Below are positions 8,631 to 21,929 of a stretch of DNA of 38,424 nt, one piece after another. Below the pieces are notes generated by a model, which saw only the letters and a program-made list of their open reading frames with translations, did no database searches and was not told the origin of the DNA. How positions within the stretch are numbered: position 1 is the first letter of the stretch; every line of letters starts with the position of its first letter. Both the position numbers and the translations under genes were made by a program. The stretch spans positions 1 through 38,424 of the forward strand of contig REDO01000120.1 in assembly GCA_007693435.1 (NCBI GenBank), written 5' to 3'. Source of the DNA: Salinarimonadaceae bacterium (GTDB taxonomy: Bacteria; Pseudomonadota; Alphaproteobacteria; Rhizobiales; Beijerinckiaceae).

Positions 8631-8870
8631 TCCGCTCCGCCCGTTCGCGCTTCATCGTCGCTTTGCGGATGATCGTAACGCGGCGCGCTTGGCGGGCAAA
8701 GCCGGTTCAGGGGCGTTTGGGCTCGGTTCGCGAAAATTCGGCGCGCGCTTGATCGCGGTCCCGGCATACGCGATCGTCCCGGAAACCAGGAGATGTCGGG
8801 AAAACCGCCGACAACCGGGCCAGTTTCCGTTCAACGATGGGCGCTCCCTGCTTTCGAGGCCTCCATAGCA

Positions 8871-9266
8871 ATGAATCTGGATATTCTTTTCGTCGCGCCG
8901 CTTTCGGTGCAGATCCATACCATCGCCGCGTTCGGCGCGATTTTTCTCGGCGCCGCGCAGTTCACGACGGTTCGCGGCTCCGGCCTGCATCGCGTGTTGG
9001 GCTACGGCTGGGTGAGCCTGATGCTCGTGACGACGCTCTCGTCGTTCCTGATCAGCGTGAACCCCATCATCGGCCGCTTCAGCTGGATCCACGGGTTGTC
9101 CGTCTTCACGACGGTCATGGTCATCGTCGCAATCGTCATGGCCCGGCGCGGCAGGATCGAGGCCCACCGCGCGATCATGATCAACCTGTTCCTGTTCGCG
9201 CTGCTTTTGACCGGCGCCTTCACGCTTCTGCCTGGCAGGGTGATGCACGCGGTGTTCTTCGGGTGA
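8871..9266 (+). CDS. DUF2306-type small membrane protein
   Basis: A 131-residue integral membrane protein with about four hydrophobic segments. It begins MNLDILFVAPLSVQIHTIAA, a start pattern common in DUF2306 proteins (short N-terminus, then QIH), and has GLHRVLGYGWVSLM, SWIHGLSVFTTVM, then RRGRIEAHRAIMINLFLF, where conserved His residues sit at membrane boundaries. The function of the family is not established; a redox or electron-transfer role has been suggested from the histidines. An in-frame ATG at 8793 would add 26 residues, but its AGGAG abuts the start codon without spacing and the extra residues do not fit the family, so I prefer 8871. It is divergent from the nitrile hydratase operon. 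Confidence 0.75.
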   Translation: MNLDILFVAPLSVQIHTIAAFGAIFLGAAQFTTVRGSGLHRVLGYGWVSLMLVTTLSSFLISVNPIIGRFSWIHGLSVFTTVMVIVAIVMARRGRIEAHRAIMINLFLFALLLTGAFTLLPGRVMHAVFFG

Positions 9267-9296
9267 ATTGGCGCTGCCGGACGTGGCGTCGCAGCC

Positions 9297-11423
9297 TCAC
9301 GAAGCCCGCGCCACCGCTTCTCCGCGTTCGCCGTCCATCAGCAGACCCGTCAGGTCCTTGATGTCGAAGGGCTTGGCGAGGAAGCCGTCGAGGCCGGCGG
9401 AGAGCGCCGCCTGCTCGTCCTCCTTCTGGGCGTTGGCGGTCAGCGCGATGATGCGGCGCGGCTGCGGGCGCCCGAGCGTCGCCTCGAGTCTCCGAACGCG
9501 GCGCGTCGCCTCGAGCCCGTCAAGGCCGGGCATGCGGATATCCATCAGCACGATGTCGTAGTCGGGCCGAAGCCCGGAGAACGAGGCCTCGGCGAGGGAA
9601 AAGGCCTCGTGGCCGTCCTTGGCCCAGTCCACGACGGCGCCGAGGCGTTCGAGCGCCTTGATGGCGAGGAGCGCGTTGATCTCGTTGTCCTCGGCGAGCA
9701 GCACGCGCTTGGCCTTGGCCCCGACCTTTCGGCGTGGCGCAGTCATGCGCGGCGTCGCTTCCGCGCGCGGTGGAGGCGCGATCTCCGTCAGGCGTTCGAA
9801 GAGCGAACGGGCGCGCAGCGGCTTGACGAGATAGGCGTCGAAACCGGCGGCGCTCGGCGAGCCGAGATCGCGCCTTTCGAAGGGCGAGAGCAGCACGATG
9901 CGGCGCTCGACGCCCGCTTCGCGCGCGGCCGCCGCGATGTCGCGCGCGACGTCGTCACCGAGCGCGCAATCGACGATCAGGCCCGAAAAGGGCCGCTCGG
10001 CGTCGGCGGCGGTGGAAATCTTGGCGAGAGCGTCGGCGGCGTCCGCGACGAGGACCGCCTGCGCTCCCGCTTCCGCGAGCTTGCGTTGGACGTAGGGTCC
10101 TTCGAAAGGCGAGCGCGCCAGGACAAGGTAGCGCCGTCCGGCGAGATCGGGCGCAAGCGCGGCCGTTTCGGGCCGGCCCTCGGCCTCGTCGGCCGGGAGC
10201 GGCAGGCGGATCGAGAAGCGCGCGCCGGCCCCGGGAGCGCTGTCGACTGCGATGGTTCCGCCCATGCGCTCGACGATGCGACGCGAGATGGCGAGCCCGA
10301 GTCCGGCGCCCCCGGCCTTCGAGGCGGGGCCGCCGTCGCCCTGCTCGAACTCCTCGAAGATGCTGGCGAGCCGGTCCGGCGGGATGCCCGGTCCCGTGTC
10401 GGTGACTTGGACCGTCAGCGCGCCTTCTTCGTAATCGGCTTCGATGCCGACGCCGCCCGTCTCCGTGAACTTCACGGCGTTGCCGGCGAGATTGACGAGC
10501 ACCTGCCGCAGCCGGTCCGGATCGCCCACGATCAGCCGGGGCGCGCGGGAATCGACGAAGCAGGCGATCTCCACGCCCTTGCCCTGGGCGCGCGGCGCGA
10601 GCAACTCGACCACGCCCTCGATGAGGGCGCGCGCGTCGAACGGGTCGCAGGACAGGTCGAGCTTGCCGGCCTCGATCTTGGAGAAATCGAGGATCTCGTC
10701 GATGAGAGAAAGAAGCGCGCCGCCGGAGGTCTTGACGGCGCGCAGGTAGGTTTGCTGCTCCAGATCGAGGGGCGTGTCGAGCAGAAGGTCGGTCATGCCG
10801 AGGATGCCGTTCAGCGGCGTCCGGAATTCGTGGCTGACGGTCGCGAGGAAGCGGGATTTCGCCTCGTTGGCGGCCTGCGCCCGCGAGCGTTCGTTGGCGA
10901 GCGCCCGTTCCGTCACGACGCGCTCGGTGATCTCGCGACCCGCACGCAGGATTTCGGGGGCGCCGGCGCGGCCCTGCACCGGCGTTTCGATCCAGGCGAA
11001 CCAGCGCACGCCTTCCCCGTCGTCGATCGCTTCGTCGACGAGGCGCGCGCCGTCTTCGCGCAGACGCGTCTGGCCGGTTTCCACGACGTGCGGCGTCGTG
11101 CGCGCGCCGATCAAGGCGTTGCGCGGGCGTCCGACGAGAGCTGCGTAGCCGGAATTGGCGAAGGTGATGCGTCCCTCGCCGTCGCGACGCACGATGACAT
11201 CGAGTTGGGCCTCGACGAGGCTGCGGTGCAGCGCCTCGCTCTCGGAAAGCGTCCAGAGCCGGTCCTGAAGCGTTTCGATCTCGTCCTCAAGGCGCGTCGC
11301 CCGGCGCTCGATCCGGAAATGTTCGCGCAGCAGCAAGAGCGACGAGCCGACGCCAACGAGTGCGAGCGCGGCGATGATCGCCACCAGCCCTCCGGCAGCG
11401 CTGTTCCAGACGTCCAAGAGCAT
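9297..11423 (-). CDS. Membrane-anchored hybrid histidine kinase (PAS, HisKA, HATPase, REC-REC)
   Basis: A 708-residue protein with one N-terminal membrane segment (residues about 11-32), a coiled coil (35-70), a PAS domain (about 70-165), HisKA with His198 (FLATVSHEFRTPLNG), an HATPase_c domain (N316, DTGPGIP at 342-348, GAGLGLAIS), and two receiver-like domains. The first (about 430-550) keeps Asp485 and the KP lysine but lacks the acidic pair at its start. The second (572-697) is complete, with Glu578/Asp579, Asp628 (MDIRMPG) and Lys684. The layout resembles BarA/ArcB-type phosphorelay sensors without an Hpt domain. I chose ATG 11423 because GGGGAAG precedes it; a TTG 30 bp upstream is possible. 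The signal sensed is unknown. Confidence 0.9.
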   Translation of the reverse strand: MLLDVWNSAAGGLVAIIAALALVGVGSSLLLLREHFRIERRATRLEDEIETLQDRLWTLSESEALHRSLVEAQLDVIVRRDGEGRITFANSGYAALVGRPRNALIGARTTPHVVETGQTRLREDGARLVDEAIDDGEGVRWFAWIETPVQGRAGAPEILRAGREITERVVTERALANERSRAQAANEAKSRFLATVSHEFRTPLNGILGMTDLLLDTPLDLEQQTYLRAVKTSGGALLSLIDEILDFSKIEAGKLDLSCDPFDARALIEGVVELLAPRAQGKGVEIACFVDSRAPRLIVGDPDRLRQVLVNLAGNAVKFTETGGVGIEADYEEGALTVQVTDTGPGIPPDRLASIFEEFEQGDGGPASKAGGAGLGLAISRRIVERMGGTIAVDSAPGAGARFSIRLPLPADEAEGRPETAALAPDLAGRRYLVLARSPFEGPYVQRKLAEAGAQAVLVADAADALAKISTAADAERPFSGLIVDCALGDDVARDIAAAAREAGVERRIVLLSPFERRDLGSPSAAGFDAYLVKPLRARSLFERLTEIAPPPRAEATPRMTAPRRKVGAKAKRVLLAEDNEINALLAIKALERLGAVVDWAKDGHEAFSLAEASFSGLRPDYDIVLMDIRMPGLDGLEATRRVRRLEATLGRPQPRRIIALTANAQKEDEQAALSAGLDGFLAKPFDIKDLTGLLMDGERGEAVARAS

Positions 11424-11584
11424 GACTTCCCCAATCCATTCCCCTGGGGACAAGTATGCATACGCCTTCTGAAGGCCGGCTTGAGAAACGTGGTTGCCGT
11501 GTCGTCAATCGGTTCGCTCGAATTCGCCGGGTTCATCGGCTGTCGCGGTCGGAAAGACCTCACCGGAAAAATATGAGCTCACCT

Positions 11585-11609
11585 GGAACCAATCACGCTT
11601 ATATGCGTA
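11585..11609 (+). promoter_or_regulatory. Upstream EcfG-type promoter candidate
   Basis: GGAAC at 11585-11589, a 16-nt spacer, then CGTA at 11606-11609. The alphaproteobacterial general-stress sigma factor EcfG recognises GGAAC-N16/17-CGTT; this copy differs in one base of the -10. It lies about 150 bp before the PRC-barrel start codon. Confidence 0.45.
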
Positions 11610-11691
11610 TATTCATGTTGTCGTTGTTGTTGTGGCGAAAATCTGACGCCATTGCGTCGATAATGTTACATGAAAATTGTGTATTCGACCT

Positions 11692-11716
11692 GGAACATCT
11701 CATTTTCGTGTGCGTT
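11692..11716 (+). promoter_or_regulatory. EcfG-type (general stress) promoter candidate
   Basis: GGAAC at 11692-11696, a 16-nt spacer, and CGTT at 11713-11716: an exact match to the EcfG consensus. It is on the right strand and 43 bp upstream of the PRC-barrel start codon, leaving room for a short leader containing the AAGGAG RBS. Confidence 0.7.
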
Positions 11717-11759
11717 GTACGGGCATCGCTCCATGCGAATATCTCGAAGGAGAATAAGG

Positions 11760-12416
11760 ATGCTAAAAAAACATATTGCCGCCTGCATGTTCGCCACTGC
11801 CCTCGTGGCCACCCCCGCCCTGGCCCAGACCGGAGCGCAGCAACCGGCTCCGGCCCCCGGCGCCCCGGTCACCAGCGAAACGGCGCCTGCTCCGGACGCC
11901 ATGCGCGTTCCGGGCGCGACAGCTCCGTCCACGACGCCGGGGGCTGAGACGTCAGGCGCCGAAATGACTGCGGAAGTCATGGAGCCCGGTCATGACCTGC
12001 AGCTGCAAGACGGGTTTGTCGTCTCCCAGACGGCTGGCCACCATCTCAGCTCGGACATTCTCGGCGTGTCGGTCTATTCCGCCGACGGTGACAGCGTCGG
12101 CTCCATCAACGATCTGATTGTCGATGGTGATGAGCGCGTCGTCGCCGTGCTGATCGGTGTCGGCGGCTTCCTTGGCGTCGGCCGGCGCGACGTGGCGATC
12201 CCGATTTCGGAAGTCGAGTTCGTCTATCAGGTTGACGCCACTGCGACGACCGGCGTCGCGAACGGCGGCGACTTCGCCCGGGAAATCTCGGAGGCTCGTA
12301 TCGCGATGACCCGCGAGCGGATCGAGAACGCGCCTGAATTCGCCCGTCTAGAGGCCCCCCCGATGGCGGCTCCCGCGCCCGCGCCCATGCCGATGGACGC
12401 GGCTCCCCGGAACTGA
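11760..12416 (+). CDS. Exported PRC-barrel domain protein
   Basis: A 218-residue protein. MLKKHIAACMFATALVATPA plus LA forms a signal peptide with likely cleavage after ALA (residue 22). A Pro/Ala/Thr-rich low-complexity region follows to about residue 75, then a PRC-barrel (about 95-157) with ILGVSVYSADGDSVGSINDL and GVGGFLGVGRRDVAIPISEV. The C-terminus is rich in Ala, Pro and Met. PRC-barrel proteins of this exported type are common in Hyphomicrobiales and often stress-induced, but their molecular role is unclear. The start is set by AAGGAG at 11747-11752; an upstream in-frame ATG at 11670 would overlap the promoter. The EcfG-like promoters predict induction in stationary phase or stress. 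Confidence 0.88.
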   Translation: MLKKHIAACMFATALVATPALAQTGAQQPAPAPGAPVTSETAPAPDAMRVPGATAPSTTPGAETSGAEMTAEVMEPGHDLQLQDGFVVSQTAGHHLSSDILGVSVYSADGDSVGSINDLIVDGDERVVAVLIGVGGFLGVGRRDVAIPISEVEFVYQVDATATTGVANGGDFAREISEARIAMTRERIENAPEFARLEAPPMAAPAPAPMPMDAAPRN

Positions 12417-12436
12417 CGGGCGCAATCCTGAAGATT

Positions 12437-12462
12437 GAAAGGGGGCCTCATGGCCCCCTTTC
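12437..12462. terminator. Bidirectional terminator between the PRC-barrel gene and acs
   Basis: A perfect 11-bp stem (GAAAGGGGGCC / GGCCCCCTTTC) with a 4-nt TCAT loop, placed between two convergent genes. The plus-strand transcript ends in CCCCCTTTCTCTTT, and the minus strand also gives a C-run followed by TTTC, so it can serve both. Confidence 0.8.
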
Positions 12463-12490
12463 TCTTTGGCGCGAGCGCTGTCCGGCCGCG

Positions 12491-14446
<1,956 letters not shown>

Positions 14447-14602
14447 CTTTTTACCTCCCGGAGGGCGCTGAAATCGTCTTTACGCGCACGCGATCGGCTC
14501 CGCCCGCACGAATGACCGGGAAAGTAAGCGAAAGCGGGGGGAAGCGGCAAGCGTCAGCGCCTGCCATTTTTCTCCGGCCACAACGCTTGCGCGATCTCTC
14601 CC

Positions 14603-14640
14603 CAAAAAAGAAAGCCGCCGGGCGCACGGCGCCGGCGGCT
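14603..14640 (-). terminator. Rho-independent terminator after gcdH
   Basis: On the minus strand AGCCGCCGG (14640-14632) pairs with CCGGCGGCT (14621-14613), followed by a T-rich run (TTCTTTTTT, 14612-14603). It lies 37 bp past the gcdH stop codon and separates gcdH from acs. Confidence 0.8.
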
Positions 14641-14676
14641 TCGTCGGTTGTTCCGGGCTCCGCCGGAGCGGATCGA

Positions 14677-15894
<1,218 letters not shown>

Positions 15895-15971
15895 GGTCTT
15901 GCGTCCTCGGTTTCCTGTCTTTTCTCAGATCGTTTTCGGCGCAGCGTTCGACCGCTTTTTCTCGCGCAGTA

Positions 15972-17504
15972 TCATCCGTCGATATCGAACTTCACCCCCT
16001 GCGCCAGCGGCAGGGTCGTCCCGTAATTCACCGTGTTCGTCGCGCGGCGCATATAGCCCTTCCAGGCCTCTGAGCCGGATTCACGCCCGCCCCCGGTCTC
16101 CTTCTCGCCGCCGAAAGCCCCGCCGATCTCGGCGCCGGACGGCCCGATATTGACGTTGGCGATGCCGCAATCGGAGCCGGCGGCGCCGACGAAGCGCTCC
16201 GCTTCACGAATGTCCAGCGTGAATATGGAGGAGGAAAGCCCGGCGCCCACCCCGTTATGCAGGGCGATCGCTTCCTCGAAATCGCGGTAGCGCGTCACGT
16301 AGAGGATCGGCGCGAAGGTCTCGTGCGGCATCGGCCCGGTCTGGGTCGGCATCTCGACGAGGGCCGGGCGCGCGTAGAAGGCGTCCGGCCCGCCCAACCC
16401 CTCGACGCGGCCGCCGCCATGGACCGTTCCGCCCGCAGCCGTCGCCTCCGCCAGCGCCCGCTCCATGCCGTCAAAGGCGTCGGCGTCGATCAGCGGACCG
16501 ACGAGCGTTCCGGCCGCGCGCGGATCGCCGATCGCGACTCCGCCATAGGCCTTGACGAGGCGGGGGACGAGGTTGTCGTAGACGCTCTCGTGCACGATCA
16601 GCCGACGCAGCGTCGTGCAGCGCTGGCCGGCGGTGCCGATGGCGGAGAAGGCGATGGCGCGCAAAGCCAGGTCGAGATCGGCGGATGGCGCGACGATCGC
16701 GGCGTTGTTGCCGCCCAGCTCGAGGATGGCGCGGGCGAAGCGCGCCGCGAGCTTGGGGGCGACCTCGCGGCCCATGCGGGTCGAGCCCGTCGCGGAGACG
16801 AGCGCCACACGGGGATCGTCGATGAGGATCTCGCCGATGTCGCGCGCTCCGATCAGAAGGCCGTGCAGGCCCTGCGGCGCGTCGTCGCCGAAGCGCGCCA
16901 GCGCGCGATCGAGGATCGCGGCGACGCCGAGCGCGGTGAGCGGCGTCTTCTCGGAGGGCTTCCACACGACGGGATCGCCGCACACGAGCGCGAGCGCCGT
17001 ATTCCACGACCAGACCGCGACGGGGAAATTGAAGGCCGAGATCACGCCGCAGACGCCCAGCGGATGCCAGGTCTCCATCATGCGGTGGTCGCGGCGTTCG
17101 GTGGCGATGGTGAAGCCGTAGAGCTGGCGGGAGAGGCCGACCGCGAAATCGCAGATGTCGATCATCTCCTGCACTTCGCCCAGGCCCTCGGAGACGACCT
17201 TGCCGACTTCGAGCGTCACGAGGCGCCCGAGATCGTCCTTGGCCGCGCGCAATTCCTCGCCGAGCAGCCGCACGAGCTCGCCGCGCCGGGGGGCGGGGAC
17301 GTTGCGCCATTGCAGGAAGGCTGTATGGGCCTGCGCGATGACGGCCTTCGCCGCGTCCGGGCTCGTCGCGCGCACATGCGCGATCATCTCGCCGGTGATC
17401 GGCGAGCGCGCCGGCATGCCGTCATCCGCAAAGGCCCCTTCGCCGACGCCGAGACGGCGGAGGATGGACAGGGCTTCCTCGCGGGCGGGGGCGGTTGTCG
17501 TCAT
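15972..17504 (-). CDS. amaB: Alpha-aminoadipate semialdehyde / piperideine-6-carboxylate dehydrogenase (ALDH7)
   Basis: A 510-residue NAD-dependent aldehyde dehydrogenase of the ALDH7 (antiquitin) type. It shows SAFNFPVAVWSWN with the catalytic Asn159, ELGGNNAAIVAPSADLDLA with Glu262, and GTAGQRCTTLRRL with nucleophile Cys296. The NNA and QRCTT forms are typical of ALDH7 and distinguish it from succinate-semialdehyde or betaine dehydrogenases. It oxidises aminoadipate semialdehyde to 2-aminoadipate in lysine breakdown. I chose ATG 17504 (MTTTAPAREEAL) since AGAGG precedes it; the in-frame extension to 17597 is not ALDH-like. gcdH immediately downstream supports the pathway assignment, although the semialdehyde specificity is by family. 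Confidence 0.9.
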   Translation of the reverse strand: MTTTAPAREEALSILRRLGVGEGAFADDGMPARSPITGEMIAHVRATSPDAAKAVIAQAHTAFLQWRNVPAPRRGELVRLLGEELRAAKDDLGRLVTLEVGKVVSEGLGEVQEMIDICDFAVGLSRQLYGFTIATERRDHRMMETWHPLGVCGVISAFNFPVAVWSWNTALALVCGDPVVWKPSEKTPLTALGVAAILDRALARFGDDAPQGLHGLLIGARDIGEILIDDPRVALVSATGSTRMGREVAPKLAARFARAILELGGNNAAIVAPSADLDLALRAIAFSAIGTAGQRCTTLRRLIVHESVYDNLVPRLVKAYGGVAIGDPRAAGTLVGPLIDADAFDGMERALAEATAAGGTVHGGGRVEGLGGPDAFYARPALVEMPTQTGPMPHETFAPILYVTRYRDFEEAIALHNGVGAGLSSSIFTLDIREAERFVGAAGSDCGIANVNIGPSGAEIGGAFGGEKETGGGRESGSEAWKGYMRRATNTVNYGTTLPLAQGVKFDIDG

Positions 17505-17644
17505 ACGGTCCTCTGGCTGGATGATGGCCGGAAAGATCGGGATTTTCGCACGCCCGCGCAACCGATTAATTTCCATTCCGCCATGCGGAAATCGCATTTC
17601 GGCTTCGGGACGGGAGGCGCGGCGGGGTTCGCGCTATCGCGCGA

Positions 17645-17683
17645 AACACCCCACCCTGGCCCTACCCTGAGGGGAGGGAATTC
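17645..17683. repeat. Possible dispersed GC-rich intergenic repeat
   Basis: The stretch with CACCCCACCCTGG, CCCTACCCTGAGGGGAGGG and a short inverted repeat looks like the CCCTCCCC-AAGG-GGGGAGGG type of dispersed element often found between genes in Hyphomicrobiales. Only one copy is clear in the window, so this is recognition by type rather than by comparison. Confidence 0.35.
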
Positions 17684-17733
17684 CCGCGTGGTTCAAGCGC
17701 CAGCCGATCTCCCACCCCTTTGCCTCGGCGCCC

Positions 17734-20415
<2,682 letters not shown>

Positions 20416-20538
20416 CACCGACCCCTGTGCTTCGCACGCGCTTGCGCGGCGCGCGAAAGCCATAGCGGCATGAAGCGCTTTTGGAAACTGCGGCGTCTGG
20501 AAAACCCGTCTGCGCTATGCGCATGAAGCCCAAGGCGA

Positions 20539-20566
20539 CGCGCAAGGCTCAACGCGCAAGGCTCAA
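20539..20566. repeat. 14-bp perfect tandem duplication at a gene end
   Basis: CGCGCAAGGCTCAA occurs twice in succession (20539-20552 and 20553-20566). The second copy overlaps the stop codon (20563-20565) of the minus-strand gene, so the duplication did not change its protein. It looks like a recent slippage event. Confidence 0.85.
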
Positions 20567-21750
20567 GCGGCCGTGCTGTCTTCCTCACGACGACGGAACG
20601 ACTCGGCCACTGCGTGCGCATCTTGCTTGCGACGCTCGAGGGACTTCATCTCGTAATCGTCGAAGAACGGGTTCACCGTCTCCGATTCCGTCCCCACATG
20701 CGGCGATTGCGGAGTCATCGCGGTCGCGGCCAGCACTGCAGCCTGCATGGGGATGGGCGGAGATTTCTTGCGCCGGTCGGGATGGAGCTGCTGCTCGAAA
20801 TGGGGGCCGAACAGGCTCGGTATGTTGGGGAGCGGCGCGCTCGGAGCCTGGCCTCCGGTCGATTGCGCGAACGGCGGCAGAAGCCGGGGCTGAGGCGCGT
20901 CGGTCTGTGCGCCGGGCTTTTCGTCGGCGTTCGGAGCGGCGACGGCCGATTGCGGCGTGAAGCGAACCGGCGAGCGGTCGAGTTCGCCAGTGCGCATGAA
21001 GTGGGCGATCCGCCGGGCGATCTCCGGCGGCGTCTGGCTGTTCAGCCGGTATGGCGACAGCGCCAATCCGATGGTGGACGCGATGAGCCCGAGAGAATCG
21101 GCGCCGGCCGTCGGCATGACAAGTGAGGCCGCTGCCTCTCCACGGCCGCCACGCGGGGCTAAGGCGGGCGGTGCCGTGAGCGGACGACGCGCAACCTCGG
21201 CGGGACCTCTGGCCGAACCTGCAACCAACGAGTCGGGGGAAGAGCGGCGATCGATCTCACGCTCGCCGACGGGCATCGGAGGCGGCGTCACGCGACGTTC
21301 GACGACGCGCGGGGCGTCGATATCAGTCGCGCCCGAACGGCGCGTCCCGCCCTGCGGTTCCTGTCCGCCGCGCGCTACCTGCGAACGTTCCCCGCCGCTG
21401 CGCTCAGAAGTGCGACGCGCGCCCGGCGCTCCGGTCTCCCGCAGGACGGCGGTCTCGCGGGCGGGATCGCGCTGATCGCGAGGGTCGCGCACAAGCGCGA
21501 CGGGCTGCTGCTGCTGCGTTTGCTGGCGTGCGCGACGCGCGGCTTCGTCCGCGCGCGGGGTGGCGGGTTGCTTCTCCTGCTCCTGCCCGTCGCGCCGGCC
21601 GCCGCCCCGACCGTCGCCTTGGTCGCGCGCGACCCGGCGATCCTCGGTGCGGACGAGATCCATGAAGTCCTTACGCGCACGATCGAGCTCCCTGTCGACG
21701 ACGGTGTCGACCGGTGGAGTCATGCGTGACGTAATCGGCGTCGTAGCCAA
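20563..21750 (-). CDS. Low-complexity, probably disordered protein of unknown function
   Basis: A 395-residue protein I do not recognise. Residues 20-180 are dominated by Arg, Gln, Gly, Pro and Glu (for example RRARQQTQQQQPVALVRD) and are probably unstructured. A short region near residues 215-255 (LGLIASTIGLALSPYRLNS, then PPEIARRIAHFMRTGEL) looks helical. The C-terminus is charged (EMKSLERRKQDAHAVAESF). The preferred start is TTG at 21750, because GAGAGG lies 7 nt upstream; ATG at 21723 lacks an RBS. There is no signal peptide. It lies between glyS and ppdK on the same strand, preceded by about 180 bp of AT-rich sequence that probably carries its own promoter. The frame is long and uninterrupted, but in this GC-rich DNA that alone is weak evidence. 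Confidence 0.65.
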   Translation of the reverse strand: MATTPITSRMTPPVDTVVDRELDRARKDFMDLVRTEDRRVARDQGDGRGGGRRDGQEQEKQPATPRADEAARRARQQTQQQQPVALVRDPRDQRDPARETAVLRETGAPGARRTSERSGGERSQVARGGQEPQGGTRRSGATDIDAPRVVERRVTPPPMPVGEREIDRRSSPDSLVAGSARGPAEVARRPLTAPPALAPRGGRGEAAASLVMPTAGADSLGLIASTIGLALSPYRLNSQTPPEIARRIAHFMRTGELDRSPVRFTPQSAVAAPNADEKPGAQTDAPQPRLLPPFAQSTGGQAPSAPLPNIPSLFGPHFEQQLHPDRRKKSPPIPMQAAVLAATAMTPQSPHVGTESETVNPFFDDYEMKSLERRKQDAHAVAESFRRREEDSTAA

Positions 21751-21929
21751 GCGCGGACCTCTCTAACGGAACCTTCCCAAAAACCATTTGACTCGGAAAG
21801 ATAATCAATGAGTGAATAAATGTAAATGTTCCAACCTTCCGCTCATGAGGGTGACAACGGCGTTCTCGTACTTTTTCGCTAATTTTAGTTAATTGATCGG
21901 CCACCCTGCCGGGTGCGACGGAGCGTTCC
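21751..21929. other. AT-rich spacer between glyS and the disordered-protein gene
   Basis: About 180 bp with far more A+T than the coding DNA around it, likely the promoter region of the minus-strand gene starting at 21750. A weak EcfG-like pattern is present on the minus strand: GGAAC at 21832-21828, a 17-nt spacer, then CATT at 21810-21807, one base away from CGTT. No small gene or clear terminator is visible. Confidence 0.4.

Larger units (their letters stand above)
11424..11759. other. AT-rich divergent intergenic region
   Basis: About 335 bp between the minus-strand kinase and the plus-strand PRC-barrel gene, clearly richer in A+T than its surroundings from about 11,560 on. It holds the kinase RBS, a perfect 10-bp palindrome GTATGCATAC (11454-11463), and two EcfG-type promoter candidates reading toward the PRC-barrel gene. 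No coding sequence is credible in it. Confidence 0.7.

Noticed and set aside
11454-11463. Perfect palindrome GTATGCATAC upstream of the hybrid kinase
   Set aside because: Ten-base palindromes occur by chance, and it has no partner site or clear position relative to a promoter. Noted only within the intergenic entry.
9609-11576. A 655-codon open frame on the plus strand, antisense to the hybrid kinase
   Set aside because: Composition is Arg/Gly/Ala-rich with no recognisable motif. Long open antisense frames are expected in DNA of this GC content, and the kinase on the other strand has all family motifs.
11670-11759. N-terminal extension of the PRC-barrel protein from ATG 11670
   Set aside because: It would put the EcfG promoter inside the gene and bury the signal peptide; the RBS supports 11760.
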